Origin: Cedecea davisae DSM 4568
GTDB taxonomy: Bacteria > Pseudomonadota > Gammaproteobacteria > Enterobacterales > Enterobacteriaceae
NCBI RefSeq assembly: GCF_000412335.2
Contig: NZ_KE161030.1
Span: 1,490,031-1,554,030, forward strand
DNA length: 64,000 bases
Direction: 5' to 3'
The notes under the pieces were generated by a model. That model saw only the letters and a list, made by a program, of their open reading frames with translations. It had not been told where the DNA came from and ran no database searches. The translations under genes and the position numbers were made by a program. Below are positions 1-8,683 of this stretch, one piece after another. Positions within the stretch are counted from its first letter, which is position 1, and each line of letters opens with the position of its first letter.

Positions 1-406
1 CAACGGTTTTAAAAACGTGTATCACATTGAAGGCGGGATTATCGAGTATGCACGCCGCGCCCGTGAGCAGGGGTTACCCGTACGTTTTGTCGGTAAGAAC
101 TTTGTGTTTGATGAACGTATGGGCGAACGCATTTCCGATGACGTGATTGCCCACTGCCATCAGTGCGGGGCACCGTGCGATAGTCACACCAACTGTAAAA
201 ATGACGGCTGCCATCTGCTGTTTATCCAGTGTCCTGCCTGCGCCGAGAAATTTTCAGGCTGTTGCAGCGAAGTGTGCCGTGATGAACTGGCCCTGACGCC
301 GGAAGAGCAGCGTCGCCGCCGCGCCGGTCGTGAAAACGGTAATAAGGTGTTCAATAAATCTCGCGGTGCGCTAAACACCACGCTGGGTATTCCTGACCCC
401 GAGTAA
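1..406 (+). CDS. trhO: tRNA uridine 5-oxyacetic/5-hydroxy synthase TrhO, C-terminal part
   Basis: C-terminal about 135 residues of TrhO (YceA), the rhodanese-family enzyme that hydroxylates U34 of some tRNAs using O2. The 5' end lies outside the window; the frame is open from base 2. Visible are the end of the rhodanese domain ([15 protein letters not shown]) and the cysteine-rich tail with CHQCGAPC, a CxxC pair near [11 protein letters not shown], and GCCSEVC, typical of this family. It ends in [11 protein letters not shown], close to the E. coli terminus. The next gene, yceI, is convergent, with a shared terminator between them. Confidence 0.93.
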   Translation, partial: NGFKNVYHIEGGIIEYARRAREQGLPVRFVGKNFVFDERMGERISDDVIAHCHQCGAPCDSHTNCKNDGCHLLFIQCPACAEKFSGCCSEVCRDELALTPEEQRRRRAGRENGNKVFNKSRGALNTTLGIPDPE

Positions 407-411
407 GATTG

Positions 412-438
412 AAAGCCTCCCCGAAAAGGGAGGCCTTT
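412..438. terminator. Bidirectional terminator between trhO and yceI
   Basis: Seven-bp GC stem (gcctccc 415-421, gggaggc 428-434) with loop cgaaaa, flanked by AAA on the left and CTTT on the right. It can serve convergent trhO and yceI. Confidence 0.7.
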
Positions 439-441
439 CGA

Positions 442-1014
442 CTACTGGCGAACGCCCTCGACAGAAATAATCAAGTCCACATCCTGCGAAGCCGGCCCCA
501 GATCCTGGGTAATATTGAAGTCTTTCAGCTTGATCTTGCCCTGTGCTTCAAAACCCGCGCGTACGCCGCCCCACGGATCGTCGCCCTGGCCAATCAGTTT
601 GGCCGCCAGCGTCACTGGCTTAGTAACGCCGTTTAGCGTCAGGTTGCCGGTAATATCCAGCTTCTCGCCGTCTTTTTTCACTTCGGTCGAAGCAAAGGTC
701 GCCTGAGGGAATTTTGCCGCATTGAGGAATTCCGCGCTGCGCAGGTGCTTATCGCGTTCGGCGTGGTTGGTATCAACGCTGGTGGTGTTGATGGTAACGT
801 TTACCTTATCGGCGGCTGGATCCTTTTCATCGAAGGTAAAAGTACCGTCAAAATCGCGGAAAGTACCGTACAGCCAGCTATAGCCGAGGTGCTGAATACG
901 GAAATTCACAAAGGCGTGTTGGCCCTGTTTATCAATTTTGTAGTCCGCAGCGACGGCGGAGCCAGTAGTGAATAACAGAGCGCTTAATGTGGCTCCCAGC
1001 AGGATTTTTTTCAT
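442..1014 (-). CDS. yceI: YceI family periplasmic lipocalin-like protein
   Basis: 190-residue secreted protein (E. coli YceI is 191). Residues 1-22 form a Sec signal peptide ([20 protein letters not shown], cleavage near AVA-AD). The rest is the YceI beta-barrel domain, a lipocalin-like fold that binds polyisoprenoid-type lipids in homologues. In E. coli it is a periplasmic protein induced at high pH; the physiological ligand is not established. A GGAGA ribosome-binding site precedes the start. It follows the cytochrome b561-like gene by 17 bp, so the two are probably one operon, a pairing seen in many enterobacteria. Confidence 0.93.
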   Translation of the reverse strand: MKKILLGATLSALLFTTGSAVAADYKIDKQGQHAFVNFRIQHLGYSWLYGTFRDFDGTFTFDEKDPAADKVNVTINTTSVDTNHAERDKHLRSAEFLNAAKFPQATFASTEVKKDGEKLDITGNLTLNGVTKPVTLAAKLIGQGDDPWGGVRAGFEAQGKIKLKDFNITQDLGPASQDVDLIISVEGVRQ

Positions 1015-1031
1015 CGTCTAACTCTCCATGG

Positions 1032-1586
1032 TTAACGGGATACTTTGCCCAGCATGCGCTTGAGGGTGGCATCCTTATCTATAAAATGGTGCTTCAGGGC
1101 GGCGATCGCGTGGAGCAGGGAAATAATTACCACCGTCCAGGCCAGCCAAAGATGAACCGTGCCCGCGAGGTCGGCCTGGCTGGCGAAGTCGGTAAGCGTT
1201 GCCGGAACATCAAACCAGCCAAACACGCTGACAGGTTTCCCGTCCGCGGTGGATATCAGGTAACCGCTCAGTAAAATAGCGAACAACAATGCGTACAGCA
1301 GAATATGGGCGATTGACGCGCTAATTCGGGTCAGGCGTGAATAACTTTTCAGCGCCGGGGGAGGAGGCGAAATAAAACGCCAGATAACACGAATGACCAG
1401 CCCCAGCATCAGTAAAATACCCATACTTTTGTGGATCTCTGGCGCTTTGTGATACCAGACGTCGTAATAACCGAGGGTGACCATCCAGAGGCCAAGGGCA
1501 AACATCCCGTAAACCGTGGCGGCGGTCAGCCAGTGAAGCAGTACCGAAAGATGTCCGTAGCGATCGGGTGAATTTCGCCATTGCAT
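1032..1586 (-). CDS. yceJ: Cytochrome b561 family protein YceJ
   Basis: 184-residue inner-membrane protein with four hydrophobic helices, of the di-haem cytochrome b561 (CybB) family. Candidate axial haem histidines are H18 (LLHWL), H52 (EIHKSMG), H145 (VHLWLAW) and H159 (LLHAIAA), matching the family spacing. Members shuttle electrons between quinol and a periplasmic acceptor such as superoxide. It is immediately upstream of yceI, so an electron-transfer and periplasmic lipid-binding pair is implied, but the partner is unproven. Upstream DNA to 1861 is AT-rich and holds no other gene I can support. Confidence 0.9.
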   Translation of the reverse strand: MQWRNSPDRYGHLSVLLHWLTAATVYGMFALGLWMVTLGYYDVWYHKAPEIHKSMGILLMLGLVIRVIWRFISPPPPALKSYSRLTRISASIAHILLYALLFAILLSGYLISTADGKPVSVFGWFDVPATLTDFASQADLAGTVHLWLAWTVVIISLLHAIAALKHHFIDKDATLKRMLGKVSR

Positions 1587-1861
1587 AATTATGCGTCCAT
1601 GTATTTTTCTGAAGAAATTAAAAATAGGCTTTCTGTTAACCTCAGATCAACATAAATATGCTTTTTTATAAATATATCTTACCTGTTTCTATTTTTTTGA
1701 ATGACTCATGCCGATTGTTATCAGTTGAGTCGAATGAATAGTGGTTTTTTCAGGTGGGAAGCCGAGTTGAAATAATAATTGTGAATTTAATTGTTTGCAT
1801 TAAAACTATATTTATTTAAATTCATCGTCAATTATTGTCAATATAACCGGCGACGAGTTAT
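1587..1861. other. AT-rich gene-free stretch upstream of yceJ
   Basis: 275 bases of low GC content between yceJ and yceO. It presumably contains the yceJ-yceI promoter, but I cannot choose one -35/-10 pair with confidence. No reading frame or repeat worth calling was seen. Confidence 0.4.
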
Positions 1862-1975
1862 TTAATAAAAATAGATATAAGCAAGATCGATTATCGCCAC
1901 GATGGCCCAGAGAATAAGATAAAGGATAAAGTGCTCGCGGATATTATTGGTTAAAAAATGAATAAATTTGCTCAT
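1862..1975 (-). CDS. yceO: Small inner-membrane protein YceO
   Basis: 37-codon gene with GGAG five bases before the ATG. The product starts MSKFIHFLTNNIREH and continues with a single hydrophobic helix, roughly residues 17-37, ending in YIYFY. The N-terminal NNIREH block, the helix and the position between yceJ and solA match my memory of E. coli YceO (46 residues). This version lacks the extra N-terminal residues, and no upstream ATG is in frame. It is likely a single-pass membrane protein. Function is unknown; in E. coli it has been linked to biofilm phenotypes. Confidence 0.75.
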   Translation of the reverse strand: MSKFIHFLTNNIREHFILYLILWAIVAIIDLAYIYFY

Positions 1976-1986
1976 GGCGACTCCGG

Positions 1987-2014
1987 TTAAAAAGTGGCGG
2001 AAGGTTCCGCCACC
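1987..2014 (-). terminator. solA terminator
   Basis: On the minus strand after solA: stem gtggcgg / ccgccac (plus 1994-2000 and 2007-2013) with a 6-nt loop and a run of five T. Confidence 0.75.
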
Positions 2015-2022
2015 GGGAGATT

Positions 2023-3144
2023 TTACGCCGTTTTAAAGCGAGAAAGTGCGAACGGGGACAAATCAAATGCAGGTTTTTGCCCCAGAGCAAACTGACAGGC
2101 AATCTCGCCCAGTACGGAGGCGAATTTAAAGCCGTGCCCGCTCAGGCCGGTAATCACCAGCGTATTGTCATGGCCGGGCAGGGTATCAATGATGAAGTCT
2201 TCATCCGGCGAATTGTCATAGGTGCAGGCTTTTCCGTGCAGGCAGCAGCCAATACCCGGCAGGAACTCGCGCAGGAAGGGAAACACTTCGGAGCCGTCGC
2301 TGGCGAGGGCGCCAAATGGCTTACGCTGCTCGTGGGAGTCGATGTTCTGGCCGCCGTTGTGTTTGCCGAGCTTGAGCTCGTTGTCCTCAGCCGGGAAGCC
2401 GTAATACTGGTCGCCGTTGGGCGTTTCGGCGGTAAAGGCCGGGAATTTGTTGTTCTCGCTGTAGCGCCCATCGGCCTGGTGCCAGGCAAAGATTTTGCGT
2501 ACTGGCGTAACCGGCAGTTCCGGCAGCAGTTTGCTGACCCAGGTTCCGGCGCTGAGCAGTAGCTTGCTGCCGTGATATTCGCCTTCTTCGGTGACTACGG
2601 TCACGCCTTCTTCCCCGTGGTGAATATCGGTGACGCGGCAGTTGAACAGCTGCGCGCAGCCGCCCTGTTTTGCGAGGCTGATATACGTCTCAACGGCGAT
2701 TTCGCTTTTAAGCACCCCTGAGTTCGGCTCAAACAGGCCTACATAATTTTCAGGCACCACGATTTCCGGCCAGCGGGCAGTTACCGCCGCTGAGTCTAAT
2801 GTTTCCAGCGGCAGAGAGAATTTTTCGGCGCTGGCCGCTACATTGCGAATAAACGCCGAATCAGCGGGGCCGAGGTTGATAACGCCGGTGCGGTGAAACA
2901 GCTTTTCGCCGCTGGTTTCCGCCAGCGCATCCCACAGTTTCTGGGCGCGCAGCACCATAGACACGTATTTTTCCCCTTCACCGTAGGCGTGGCGGATAAG
3001 ACGAGTACCGCCGTGGTGGCTACCCTGGTCGTGCGGCGGGTGGCCGCTATCAATCATCAGCACCTTGAGGCCTGAGTGGGTTGCATAGCAGCCTGCTGCT
3101 GCGCCGACGGAGCCGCTGCCGACGATAATGAGGTCGTAGTTCAT
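2023..3144 (-). CDS. solA: N-methyl-L-tryptophan oxidase
   Basis: 373-residue flavoprotein of the monomeric sarcosine oxidase family. It oxidatively demethylates N-methyl-L-tryptophan (weakly sarcosine), giving formaldehyde and H2O2. The N-terminal Rossmann FAD motif is [13 protein letters not shown] (residues 6-18). The covalent-FAD cysteine lies in the [20 protein letters not shown] block, which also carries the family NSPDEDF signature. The start [11 protein letters not shown], preceded by AGAGAA, is chosen over the ATG 60 bases upstream because it matches the family N-terminus. It is transcribed alone and followed by a strong terminator. Confidence 0.93.
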   Translation of the reverse strand: MNYDLIIVGSGSVGAAAGCYATHSGLKVLMIDSGHPPHDQGSHHGGTRLIRHAYGEGEKYVSMVLRAQKLWDALAETSGEKLFHRTGVINLGPADSAFIRNVAASAEKFSLPLETLDSAAVTARWPEIVVPENYVGLFEPNSGVLKSEIAVETYISLAKQGGCAQLFNCRVTDIHHGEEGVTVVTEEGEYHGSKLLLSAGTWVSKLLPELPVTPVRKIFAWHQADGRYSENNKFPAFTAETPNGDQYYGFPAEDNELKLGKHNGGQNIDSHEQRKPFGALASDGSEVFPFLREFLPGIGCCLHGKACTYDNSPDEDFIIDTLPGHDNTLVITGLSGHGFKFASVLGEIACQFALGQKPAFDLSPFALSRFKTA

Positions 3145-3222
3145 AAGCTTTTCTCTGTGGAAAATTATCTGTAGCAGGGTAATTAATTCGCCGTGGGGAT
3201 GCAATTAACGGTACGGATAAAA

Positions 3223-3248
3223 TAAAAAAGGCACCCATTGGGTGCCTG
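3223..3248 (-). terminator. bssS terminator
   Basis: Eight-bp stem aggcaccc / gggtgcct around a 3-nt loop, followed on the minus strand by six T, just after the bssS stop. Confidence 0.8.
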
Positions 3249-3270
3249 TGGCTTTTGTCAGCATTGCTCG

Positions 3271-3525
3271 TCAATGCTTGCGATAATCGTTTTGCTGATA
3301 ATCACTGGATTCAATCTTTGCAATCCCGGCTTCGAGAATTGATATAAATTGCCGGGCGACATCGGTGGTCAGCCAGAGCGTCTGGCCTACCTCGGTTTCA
3401 TCTTGCTTCTGATTATTGGATGTCAGGTAGTGCAGGCGCAGCATCATGGCATCGTAGCTATCGACGGTGCTGATGTCCCATCCGACGAGGGGATGAGTCT
3501 GAATAACATCACTATTTTTTTCCAT
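3271..3525 (-). CDS. bssS: Biofilm regulator BssS
   Basis: 84-residue protein, same length as E. coli BssS, with conserved blocks VIQTHPLVGWDISTVDSYDA and LWLTTDVARQFISILEAGI. E. coli BssS is a small cytosolic protein affecting biofilm formation through indole/AI-2 signalling; its biochemical action is not known. Two ATG codons are adjacent; the second (3525) fits the AAGGGG ribosome-binding site spacing and the family start MEKN. It is monocistronic, with an upstream AT-rich region and its own terminator. Confidence 0.92.
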   Translation of the reverse strand: MEKNSDVIQTHPLVGWDISTVDSYDAMMLRLHYLTSNNQKQDETEVGQTLWLTTDVARQFISILEAGIAKIESSDYQQNDYRKH

Positions 3526-3528
3526 CAT

Positions 3529-3768
3529 AACCCCTTTTATACGTGTTTAAAGACAACGGCTAGCGAGGTTCATGCGTGATTTATCGTGAAGCGACTTAAG
3601 TATATCAATACTCTGTATGTATGGGGGTTAAATAAATACTCCGCAACACTTTTTTTGCATTATTGACGTTGGATGAGCAATAAATCGACAGGCTATTCCG
3701 ATTTGTCTGAGATAAAGTGGAAATTAATCAGCGGGTAGTTTAAAAAATGAGCAAAATAAAGCGTAGAA
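3529..3768. other. Intergenic region between bssS and dinI
   Basis: 240 bases without a supportable gene. It must hold the bssS promoter (minus strand). Several AT-rich hexamers are present and I do not pick one. Confidence 0.4.
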
Positions 3769-3802
3769 ATAAAAAAACCGGATGGCGACACCCGGCAAAA
3801 AA
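3769..3802 (-). terminator. dinI terminator
   Basis: Imperfect stem ccggatg / cacccgg (one mismatch) with flanking A and T runs; on the minus strand it ends in seven T after dinI. Confidence 0.7.
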
Positions 3803-3823
3803 GTACCAACATAATTGAGGGTA

Positions 3824-4069
3824 TTAGTCGGCGGAAAACCAATCGTCAGCGCTTTCCCAGGTTTCCTGGAGGATCTCGCTGATTCGCGTTTTATCTTCTT
3901 TTGCTCCGCCCAGCACCGAAAGGTTGTTGCCGGACGCGTAGCGCACCTGGACTTCGCTGCTGGTGTCGGGGAAATGCTGATTAATACGGCGGGAAAGCTC
4001 GCTGGCAAGGGCGTCAATCGCCCCCGGCGGTAGCGGTGTAGTTTTAGCTATAGTGACTTCAATACGCAT
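3824..4069 (-). CDS. dinI: DNA damage-inducible protein DinI
   Basis: 81-residue SOS protein that binds RecA filaments and modulates their coprotease activity, so tempering LexA and UmuD cleavage. It starts MRIEVTIAKTTPLPPGAIDAL and ends with the acidic helix and tail SEILQETWESADDWF, the region that mimics DNA in E. coli DinI. The start is set by homology; a longer frame upstream would run through the LexA operator. It lies next to pyrC as in E. coli. Confidence 0.95.
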   Translation of the reverse strand: MRIEVTIAKTTPLPPGAIDALASELSRRINQHFPDTSSEVQVRYASGNNLSVLGGAKEDKTRISEILQETWESADDWFSAD

Positions 4070-4090
4070 AACGACCCCCTGTACAATATA

Positions 4091-4106
4091 CTGGATATTT
4101 ATACAG
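4091..4106 (-). promoter_or_regulatory. LexA operator of dinI
   Basis: CTG-N10-CAG palindrome (ctggatatttatacag) 22 bases upstream of the dinI start, a good match to the enterobacterial SOS box. A second half-site-like CAG lies next to it, toward the gene. Confidence 0.85.
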
Positions 4107-4144
4107 CTTAATTGTCCACTTCGCAACAGGGGGCGCTGAAAAAT

Positions 4145-5191
4145 TTAGCGTTTTACCGACCAGACAACCTCTTCCCCGGCGAGGAACGGCACGATGCTGT
4201 CATCTTCGGTTTCAATCAGCTCCGGCATTTTCTCCGCCACGCGCACCAGCTCGATGCTCTCTTCATTCACCGGCAGGCCGTAGAAACGCGGGCCGTTCAG
4301 CGAAGTAAAGGCTTCGAAGTGCTGCAAGGCATTCATCTCTTCAAATACCGTGGCATAGGCGCCAAGGGCAGAAGGCGCGTTAAAGCAGCCCGCACAGCCG
4401 CAGCTGGCTTCTTTACGGTGACGAGTGTGCGGAGCCGAGTCGGTGCCGAGGAACACGCGTTCGCAGCCGCTGGCGACCAGCGCACGCAGCGCTTCCTGAT
4501 GAACGCTACGTTTCAGGATAGGCAGACAGTAAAGGTGAGGGCGAATACCGCCAACCAGCATATGGTTGCGGTTAAACATCAGATGCTGAGGCGTGATAGT
4601 GGCCGCAATTAGCGAATCACCTTCCTGCACATACTGAGCGGCGTCTTTGGTGGTGATATGTTCGAACACCACTTTCAGGCCCGGCAGCTGGCGGCGCAGC
4701 GGCTCCATTACGGTTTCAATAAAGCGGGCTTCGCGGTCGAAAATATCGATATCGGCGTGGGTGACTTCGCCATGCACTAGCAAAGGCATGCCGATTTTTT
4801 GCATGCGCTCCAGCACCGGCATAATTGCGGCCGTACTGGTTACGCCGTGGGCGGAGTTGGTTGTCGCGTTTGCCGGGTACATCTTGGCCGCTGTAAACAC
4901 GCCTTGGTTAAAGCCGCGCTCCAGCTCGTTCGGGTCGAGCGTGTCGGTCAGGTAGCAGGTCATCAGAGGTTCAAACTTCTGCCCGGCAGGCACGGCATCC
5001 AGAATACGCTGGCGATAGGCAACGGCAGCTTCAACGCTGGTAATCGGCGGCACAAGGTTAGGCATCACAATCGCGCGGCCAAAATCCTGGCTGGTATAAG
5101 GCACCACGGTTTTCAGCATCTCGCCGTCGCGAAGGTGGATATGCCAGTCGTCTGGGCGGCGGATTTTTAATACCTGAGGTAATGCGGTCAT
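4145..5191 (-). CDS. pyrC: Dihydroorotase
   Basis: 348-residue zinc amidohydrolase catalysing reversible cyclisation of N-carbamoyl-L-aspartate to dihydroorotate, step three of pyrimidine synthesis. The metal-binding [10 protein letters not shown] motif is at residues 14-23. The carboxylated lysine lies in [15 protein letters not shown], further histidines in LVHGEVTH and VFEHITT, and the catalytic aspartate in FLGTDSAPH. Length equals E. coli PyrC (type II). It is monocistronic, and its leader shows the nucleotide-sensitive hairpin described separately. Confidence 0.97.
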   Translation of the reverse strand: MTALPQVLKIRRPDDWHIHLRDGEMLKTVVPYTSQDFGRAIVMPNLVPPITSVEAAVAYRQRILDAVPAGQKFEPLMTCYLTDTLDPNELERGFNQGVFTAAKMYPANATTNSAHGVTSTAAIMPVLERMQKIGMPLLVHGEVTHADIDIFDREARFIETVMEPLRRQLPGLKVVFEHITTKDAAQYVQEGDSLIAATITPQHLMFNRNHMLVGGIRPHLYCLPILKRSVHQEALRALVASGCERVFLGTDSAPHTRHRKEASCGCAGCFNAPSALGAYATVFEEMNALQHFEAFTSLNGPRFYGLPVNEESIELVRVAEKMPELIETEDDSIVPFLAGEEVVWSVKR

Positions 5192-5198
5192 GAATGTG

Positions 5199-5247
5199 CT
5201 CCGGCGTGTGAGGGAAAATCAGTCATCTGGGGCTGGTTTTATGCCGG
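5199..5247 (-). promoter_or_regulatory. pyrC leader hairpin occluding the ribosome-binding site
   Basis: In the minus-strand leader, CCGGC near the expected transcript start (plus 5243-5247) is complementary to GCCGG overlapping the Shine-Dalgarno CGGAG (plus 5199-5205). In E. coli and Salmonella pyrC, the choice of start nucleotide decides whether this hairpin forms and blocks translation. The same arrangement is visible here. Confidence 0.65.
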
Positions 5248-5260
5248 GCACTAAGGATAA

Positions 5261-5276
5261 GGGGAAACGTTATCGT
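5261..5276 (-). promoter_or_regulatory. PurR-like operator upstream of pyrC
   Basis: ggggaaacgttatcgt keeps the central AAACGTT of the PurR consensus and 11 of its 16 bases. E. coli pyrC is mildly repressed by PurR. This is a position-based inference with a moderate match. Confidence 0.4.
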
Positions 5277-5301
5277 TTGCACCACTTATGTTGCACAAAC
5301 T

Positions 5302-5327
5302 CATCGGGACAGTTAGCTGCCCCGATG
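5302..5327 (-). terminator. yceB terminator-like hairpin
   Basis: Eleven-bp stem catcgggacag / ctgccccgatg, with one G-U pair, 10 bases after the yceB stop. The T tract after it is weak (agttt). Confidence 0.55.
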
Positions 5328-5336
5328 GTTAAGCGA

Positions 5337-5897
5337 TTAGTCGGTGAAAGGAATAACGATCTCGCCGGGTTTGACTTCAATCCCTTTGGCATATTTCTTC
5401 GCCAGCGACTCGCCTTTGCTGCGATCTTCACTCAGAACGTAGGCCGGCTGCTGGTTAAAGTAATTGCGCAGCGACTGGTTCAGATAAGGGACGATGGTTT
5501 GCAGCACGCTCTGCATTTTTTGCGGCTCAACCTGGGCATCCACCACTTCCATTTCCTGCAGGAAGATAGCGCCTTTCTCTTTGTTGAACACCGGCAGCGC
5601 CTTGAGCTTCAGCTTCAGGGTGGCTTTCTGGTTGCCGAACAGAGAAGACATATCCAGGTTAGCATCGCCGGTTAGCGTAACTTTGTTTGGCTCTTCCCGG
5701 CCAATCTGGCTGGTGAGATTAGTCAGCACAACGTGCGCGTCTGCAATACCGGGCAGGCCGATATCTTTTGAGAAGTTATTGTGTTTCTCCAGCGCCTGGT
5801 TAATCTCCTGTTCATTGACGCTGTACTGCGTTAATTGGTTACATCCTGCCAGCAGGCCGCTGAGCATCAATGCTGCGGCAAAAACAATCTTCTTCAT
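5337..5897 (-). CDS. yceB: DUF1439 lipoprotein YceB
   Basis: 186-residue lipoprotein. It has a signal peptide with lipobox LLAGC (lipidated C19) followed by Asn, which does not give the inner-membrane retention signal Asp+2, so outer-membrane placement is expected. The DUF1439 domain (NNFSKDIGLPG, VTLTGDANLDM) is almost identical to E. coli YceB, including the tail EVKPGEIVIPFTD. Function is unknown. The ATG at 5897 is used because it starts a typical signal peptide and gives the E. coli length. In E. coli grxB would follow upstream; here mdtH is the next gene. Confidence 0.92.
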   Translation of the reverse strand: MKKIVFAAALMLSGLLAGCNQLTQYSVNEQEINQALEKHNNFSKDIGLPGIADAHVVLTNLTSQIGREEPNKVTLTGDANLDMSSLFGNQKATLKLKLKALPVFNKEKGAIFLQEMEVVDAQVEPQKMQSVLQTIVPYLNQSLRNYFNQQPAYVLSEDRSKGESLAKKYAKGIEVKPGEIVIPFTD

Positions 5898-5996
5898 AGG
5901 CTTCCTCAAATAGCGGCTCCAATGCCGTGCCTTGCGTTAATCAGCATAATCCGACACGGCAGGCGCTGCTACCGGAAAAGTATGAAAGCGGGATGC

Positions 5997-7211
5997 TTAC
6001 CTCTGGCCGCCCGGCTCCAGCATCGTCGGCTCTACCCGCTTAAGGCTAAACTGCCACCACAGCGCGGCAAGCGTAATGCAGCCGATTATGCCGAGCATTG
6101 CCCACGGCAGTTCCGGCTGCCCGAGGGTTTTACCGACGTCAAATAACCAGCCGCCGCCCGTATAGCCGAGCGCTCCACCCAGCGATAAGCCTAAGCGGCT
6201 GAACCCCATATAGCTGCCGCGTGCGCGGGCGTCGGCAAGCGAGGCGCTCAGGGTTTCACGCGCCGGTTCGGCAATAATTGAGCCGATATAGAACGTGCAG
6301 ATCAGGGCAAAGAGCTGTTGCAGGCTTGAGGCGAGGGCGATGGGCATCAGGCTGAGGGTCATCAGCACCAGGCCCGCCATTAAACGCTGCTCAAGGCGGA
6401 AGCGTTTTTCGCTCCAGCGGGCAATAGGATAGAGCAGCGTCAGGGAGAGTGCGGCTTCGATGGCATACATCCACTTCACCGCCGATGGCGTACCGGCGAT
6501 GTCGTTAACCATCAGCGGCAGCATCAGCATCACCTGTACGGCCAGCATGTAATAGCCGGTCAGCGTTAGCACATAAGTAACGAATCGCTTATCCCGGAAC
6601 ACGCGGCTCATCCCTTCGCGCATTGGCGTGCGGATGGTTGAAAGCTTATAGGCCGGAAGCAGCCAGGCGTTCAGCGCGGCGCAGAGCACAAACATTACCG
6701 CTCCTGCGGTGCAAACCAGGCGGAAGTCGTATTGCAGGAGCCAACTGCCGAGCAGGGCGCCAATAACCGCCCCGGCGCTGTCCTGCATCATCAACAGAGA
6801 GAAGAAGCGCCCGCGGTGCTGAGGACGAACCAGTTTGACGACAAGCGCAGAGCGCGGCGGATCAAACAGCGTACCGCCGATGGCGGAAAGCAGGCAGGAA
6901 AGCCACAGCATCCAGGGTTCAGTGGCGATGCCCATGGTGGCAAACCCGGCGGCTCGCAGCAGCATTCCGGTGACAATCATCGGCTTGGCGCCCAGACGGT
7001 CGGCGATAGCTCCGCCAAACACGCCCAGCCCCTGCTGAATAAACTGACGCAGGCCGAGGGCAATACCCACCATCAACGCGGCCCAGCCGAGCTGATCAAC
7101 GAAGCGAATGGAAATTAAAGGGAAGACGACGAAAAAGCCTAATACCACCAACATGTTATCAAGCAGCAGGAAATATTTACCCAGGCTCCTTGCCTGCGCC
7201 ACCCGCGACAT
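5997..7211 (-). CDS. mdtH: MFS multidrug efflux transporter MdtH
   Basis: 404-residue, 12-helix major facilitator superfamily drug:H+ antiporter of the inner membrane. It is linked in E. coli to resistance to norfloxacin and enoxacin when overexpressed. The start [20 protein letters not shown] is preceded by a strong GGAGGGGAG, so the longer frame from 7280 is rejected. Visible are the DRLGAKP loop after helix 2 (MFS motif A) and [11 protein letters not shown]. It ends with the hydrophilic tail [15 protein letters not shown]. Upstream DNA (7212-7434) separates it from divergent rimJ. Confidence 0.94.
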   Translation of the reverse strand: MSRVAQARSLGKYFLLLDNMLVVLGFFVVFPLISIRFVDQLGWAALMVGIALGLRQFIQQGLGVFGGAIADRLGAKPMIVTGMLLRAAGFATMGIATEPWMLWLSCLLSAIGGTLFDPPRSALVVKLVRPQHRGRFFSLLMMQDSAGAVIGALLGSWLLQYDFRLVCTAGAVMFVLCAALNAWLLPAYKLSTIRTPMREGMSRVFRDKRFVTYVLTLTGYYMLAVQVMLMLPLMVNDIAGTPSAVKWMYAIEAALSLTLLYPIARWSEKRFRLEQRLMAGLVLMTLSLMPIALASSLQQLFALICTFYIGSIIAEPARETLSASLADARARGSYMGFSRLGLSLGGALGYTGGGWLFDVGKTLGQPELPWAMLGIIGCITLAALWWQFSLKRVEPTMLEPGGQR

Positions 7212-7434
7212 CTCCCCTCCAGGGAACTTAATTAAACAACACAGTAACTTATTCTCGCCCGTCGCCCTGGCTTTTGACACCCGGCGCAGGACAATATTTT
7301 TTTATCGTTCAGTGAGTTTGATTCAACTCTTTAATCGAAAAAAGTGATGTTGCTTCATGTTGTTGTTTTCACACGGCGGGCAGCCGCAGGTATAGTAACG
7401 GGAATAGCCCCGTTAACTGGGATGAAGGAGTGGG

Positions 7435-8031
7435 ATGAACATGTTTGGCTACCGCAGTAACGTGCCGAAAGTCCGTCTGACCACGGACCGATTAGTGGTA
7501 CGTCTGGTTTATGAGCGTGACGCCTGGCGTCTGGCGGATTATTACACCGAGAACCGTCAGTTTTTAAAACCCTGGGAACCCATTCGCGATGAAAGCCACT
7601 GTTACCCTTCCGGGTGGCAGGCAAGGCTCGGCATGATTAATGAAATGCATAAGCAGGGCAGCGCTTACTACTTTGCCTTGCTCGACCCGGAAGAGAAAGA
7701 AGTCATGGGTGTGGCAAATTTTTCCAACGTGGTTCGCGGCTCTTTTCACGCCTGCTATCTCGGTTATTCCATCGGCGAGAAGTGGCAGGGGCAGGGGCTA
7801 ATGTATGAGGCGCTGACCAGCGCGATTCGCTATATACAGCGCAGCCAGAATATCCACCGCATTATGGCAAACTATATGCCGCATAATCAGCGCAGCGGCG
7901 ACCTGCTGGCGCGGCTGGGTTTTGAGAAAGAAGGCTACGCAAAGGATTATTTGCTGATTGATGGCGCATGGCGGGACCACGTCCTGACCGCGCTGACCGC
8001 TAAAGACTGGACCCCAGGGCGTGGAGCGTAA
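7435..8031 (+). CDS. rimJ: Ribosomal protein S5-alanine N-acetyltransferase
   Basis: 198-residue GNAT enzyme that acetylates the N-terminal alanine of ribosomal protein S5 and also acts in 30S assembly. Acetyl-CoA binding is indicated by [20 protein letters not shown] (the Q/R-x-x-G-x-G/A element) and the [20 protein letters not shown] segment. Two candidate starts are six bases apart (MNMFGYRSN). The E. coli protein begins at the second Met (7441); AAGGAG lies 4 or 10 bases upstream, so the choice is open. It heads a run rimJ-yceH-yceM, with yceH starting two bases after its stop. Confidence 0.95.
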   Translation: MNMFGYRSNVPKVRLTTDRLVVRLVYERDAWRLADYYTENRQFLKPWEPIRDESHCYPSGWQARLGMINEMHKQGSAYYFALLDPEEKEVMGVANFSNVVRGSFHACYLGYSIGEKWQGQGLMYEALTSAIRYIQRSQNIHRIMANYMPHNQRSGDLLARLGFEKEGYAKDYLLIDGAWRDHVLTALTAKDWTPGRGA

Positions 8032-8033
8032 AA

Positions 8034-8681
8034 ATGAAATATCAGTTAACTGCGGTAGAAGCCCGCGTGATTGGCAGCCTGCTGGAAAAGCAGATAACGA
8101 CGCCTGAGCAATACCCGATGTCGGTCAACGGCGTGCTTACCGCAAGCAACCAAAAGACCAACCGCGAGCCGGTAATGGAGCTGAAAGAGCATGAAGTCCA
8201 GGACACGCTGGACGCGCTGGTGAAAAGCCACTATCTGCGCACCGTCAGCGGTTTTGGCAACCGCGTGACGAAATATGAGCAGCGCTTCTGTAACTCCGAG
8301 TTTGGCAATTTAAAACTGACGCCAGCGGAAGTTGCGGTCATCACCACTTTGCTGCTGCGTGGAGCACAGACTCCGGGTGAACTGCGCAGCCGTGCCGCAC
8401 GAATGTTTGAGTTCAGCGATATGGCGCAGGTCGAAGCCACGCTGGAAGGGCTGGCAAACCGCGAGGACGGGCCGTTTGTGGTACGCCTGGCCCGTGAGCC
8501 CGGCAAACGCGAAAGTCGCTATATGCACCTGTTCAGCGGCGAGGTAGACGTTTCAGCGCAGGTGGAACAGGGCAGCAGCCCGGCTTCTGAAGATCTCACC
8601 GCCAGAGTTGAGGCGCTGGAAAATGAAGTCGCCGACCTGAAGCAACGTCTGGACTCGCTGCTCGCTCACCTGGGAGATTAA
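8034..8681 (+). CDS. yceH: DUF480 winged-helix protein YceH
   Basis: 215 residues, identical in length to E. coli YceH. Two winged-helix-like DUF480 units ([20 protein letters not shown] and [20 protein letters not shown]) are followed by a C-terminal coiled coil ([20 protein letters not shown]). The fold suggests nucleic-acid or protein binding, but no function is established. It is tightly coupled to rimJ and to yceM, with two-base gaps on each side, so the three are probably translated from one mRNA. Confidence 0.9.
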   Translation: MKYQLTAVEARVIGSLLEKQITTPEQYPMSVNGVLTASNQKTNREPVMELKEHEVQDTLDALVKSHYLRTVSGFGNRVTKYEQRFCNSEFGNLKLTPAEVAVITTLLLRGAQTPGELRSRAARMFEFSDMAQVEATLEGLANREDGPFVVRLAREPGKRESRYMHLFSGEVDVSAQVEQGSSPASEDLTARVEALENEVADLKQRLDSLLAHLGD

Positions 8682-8683
8682 TC

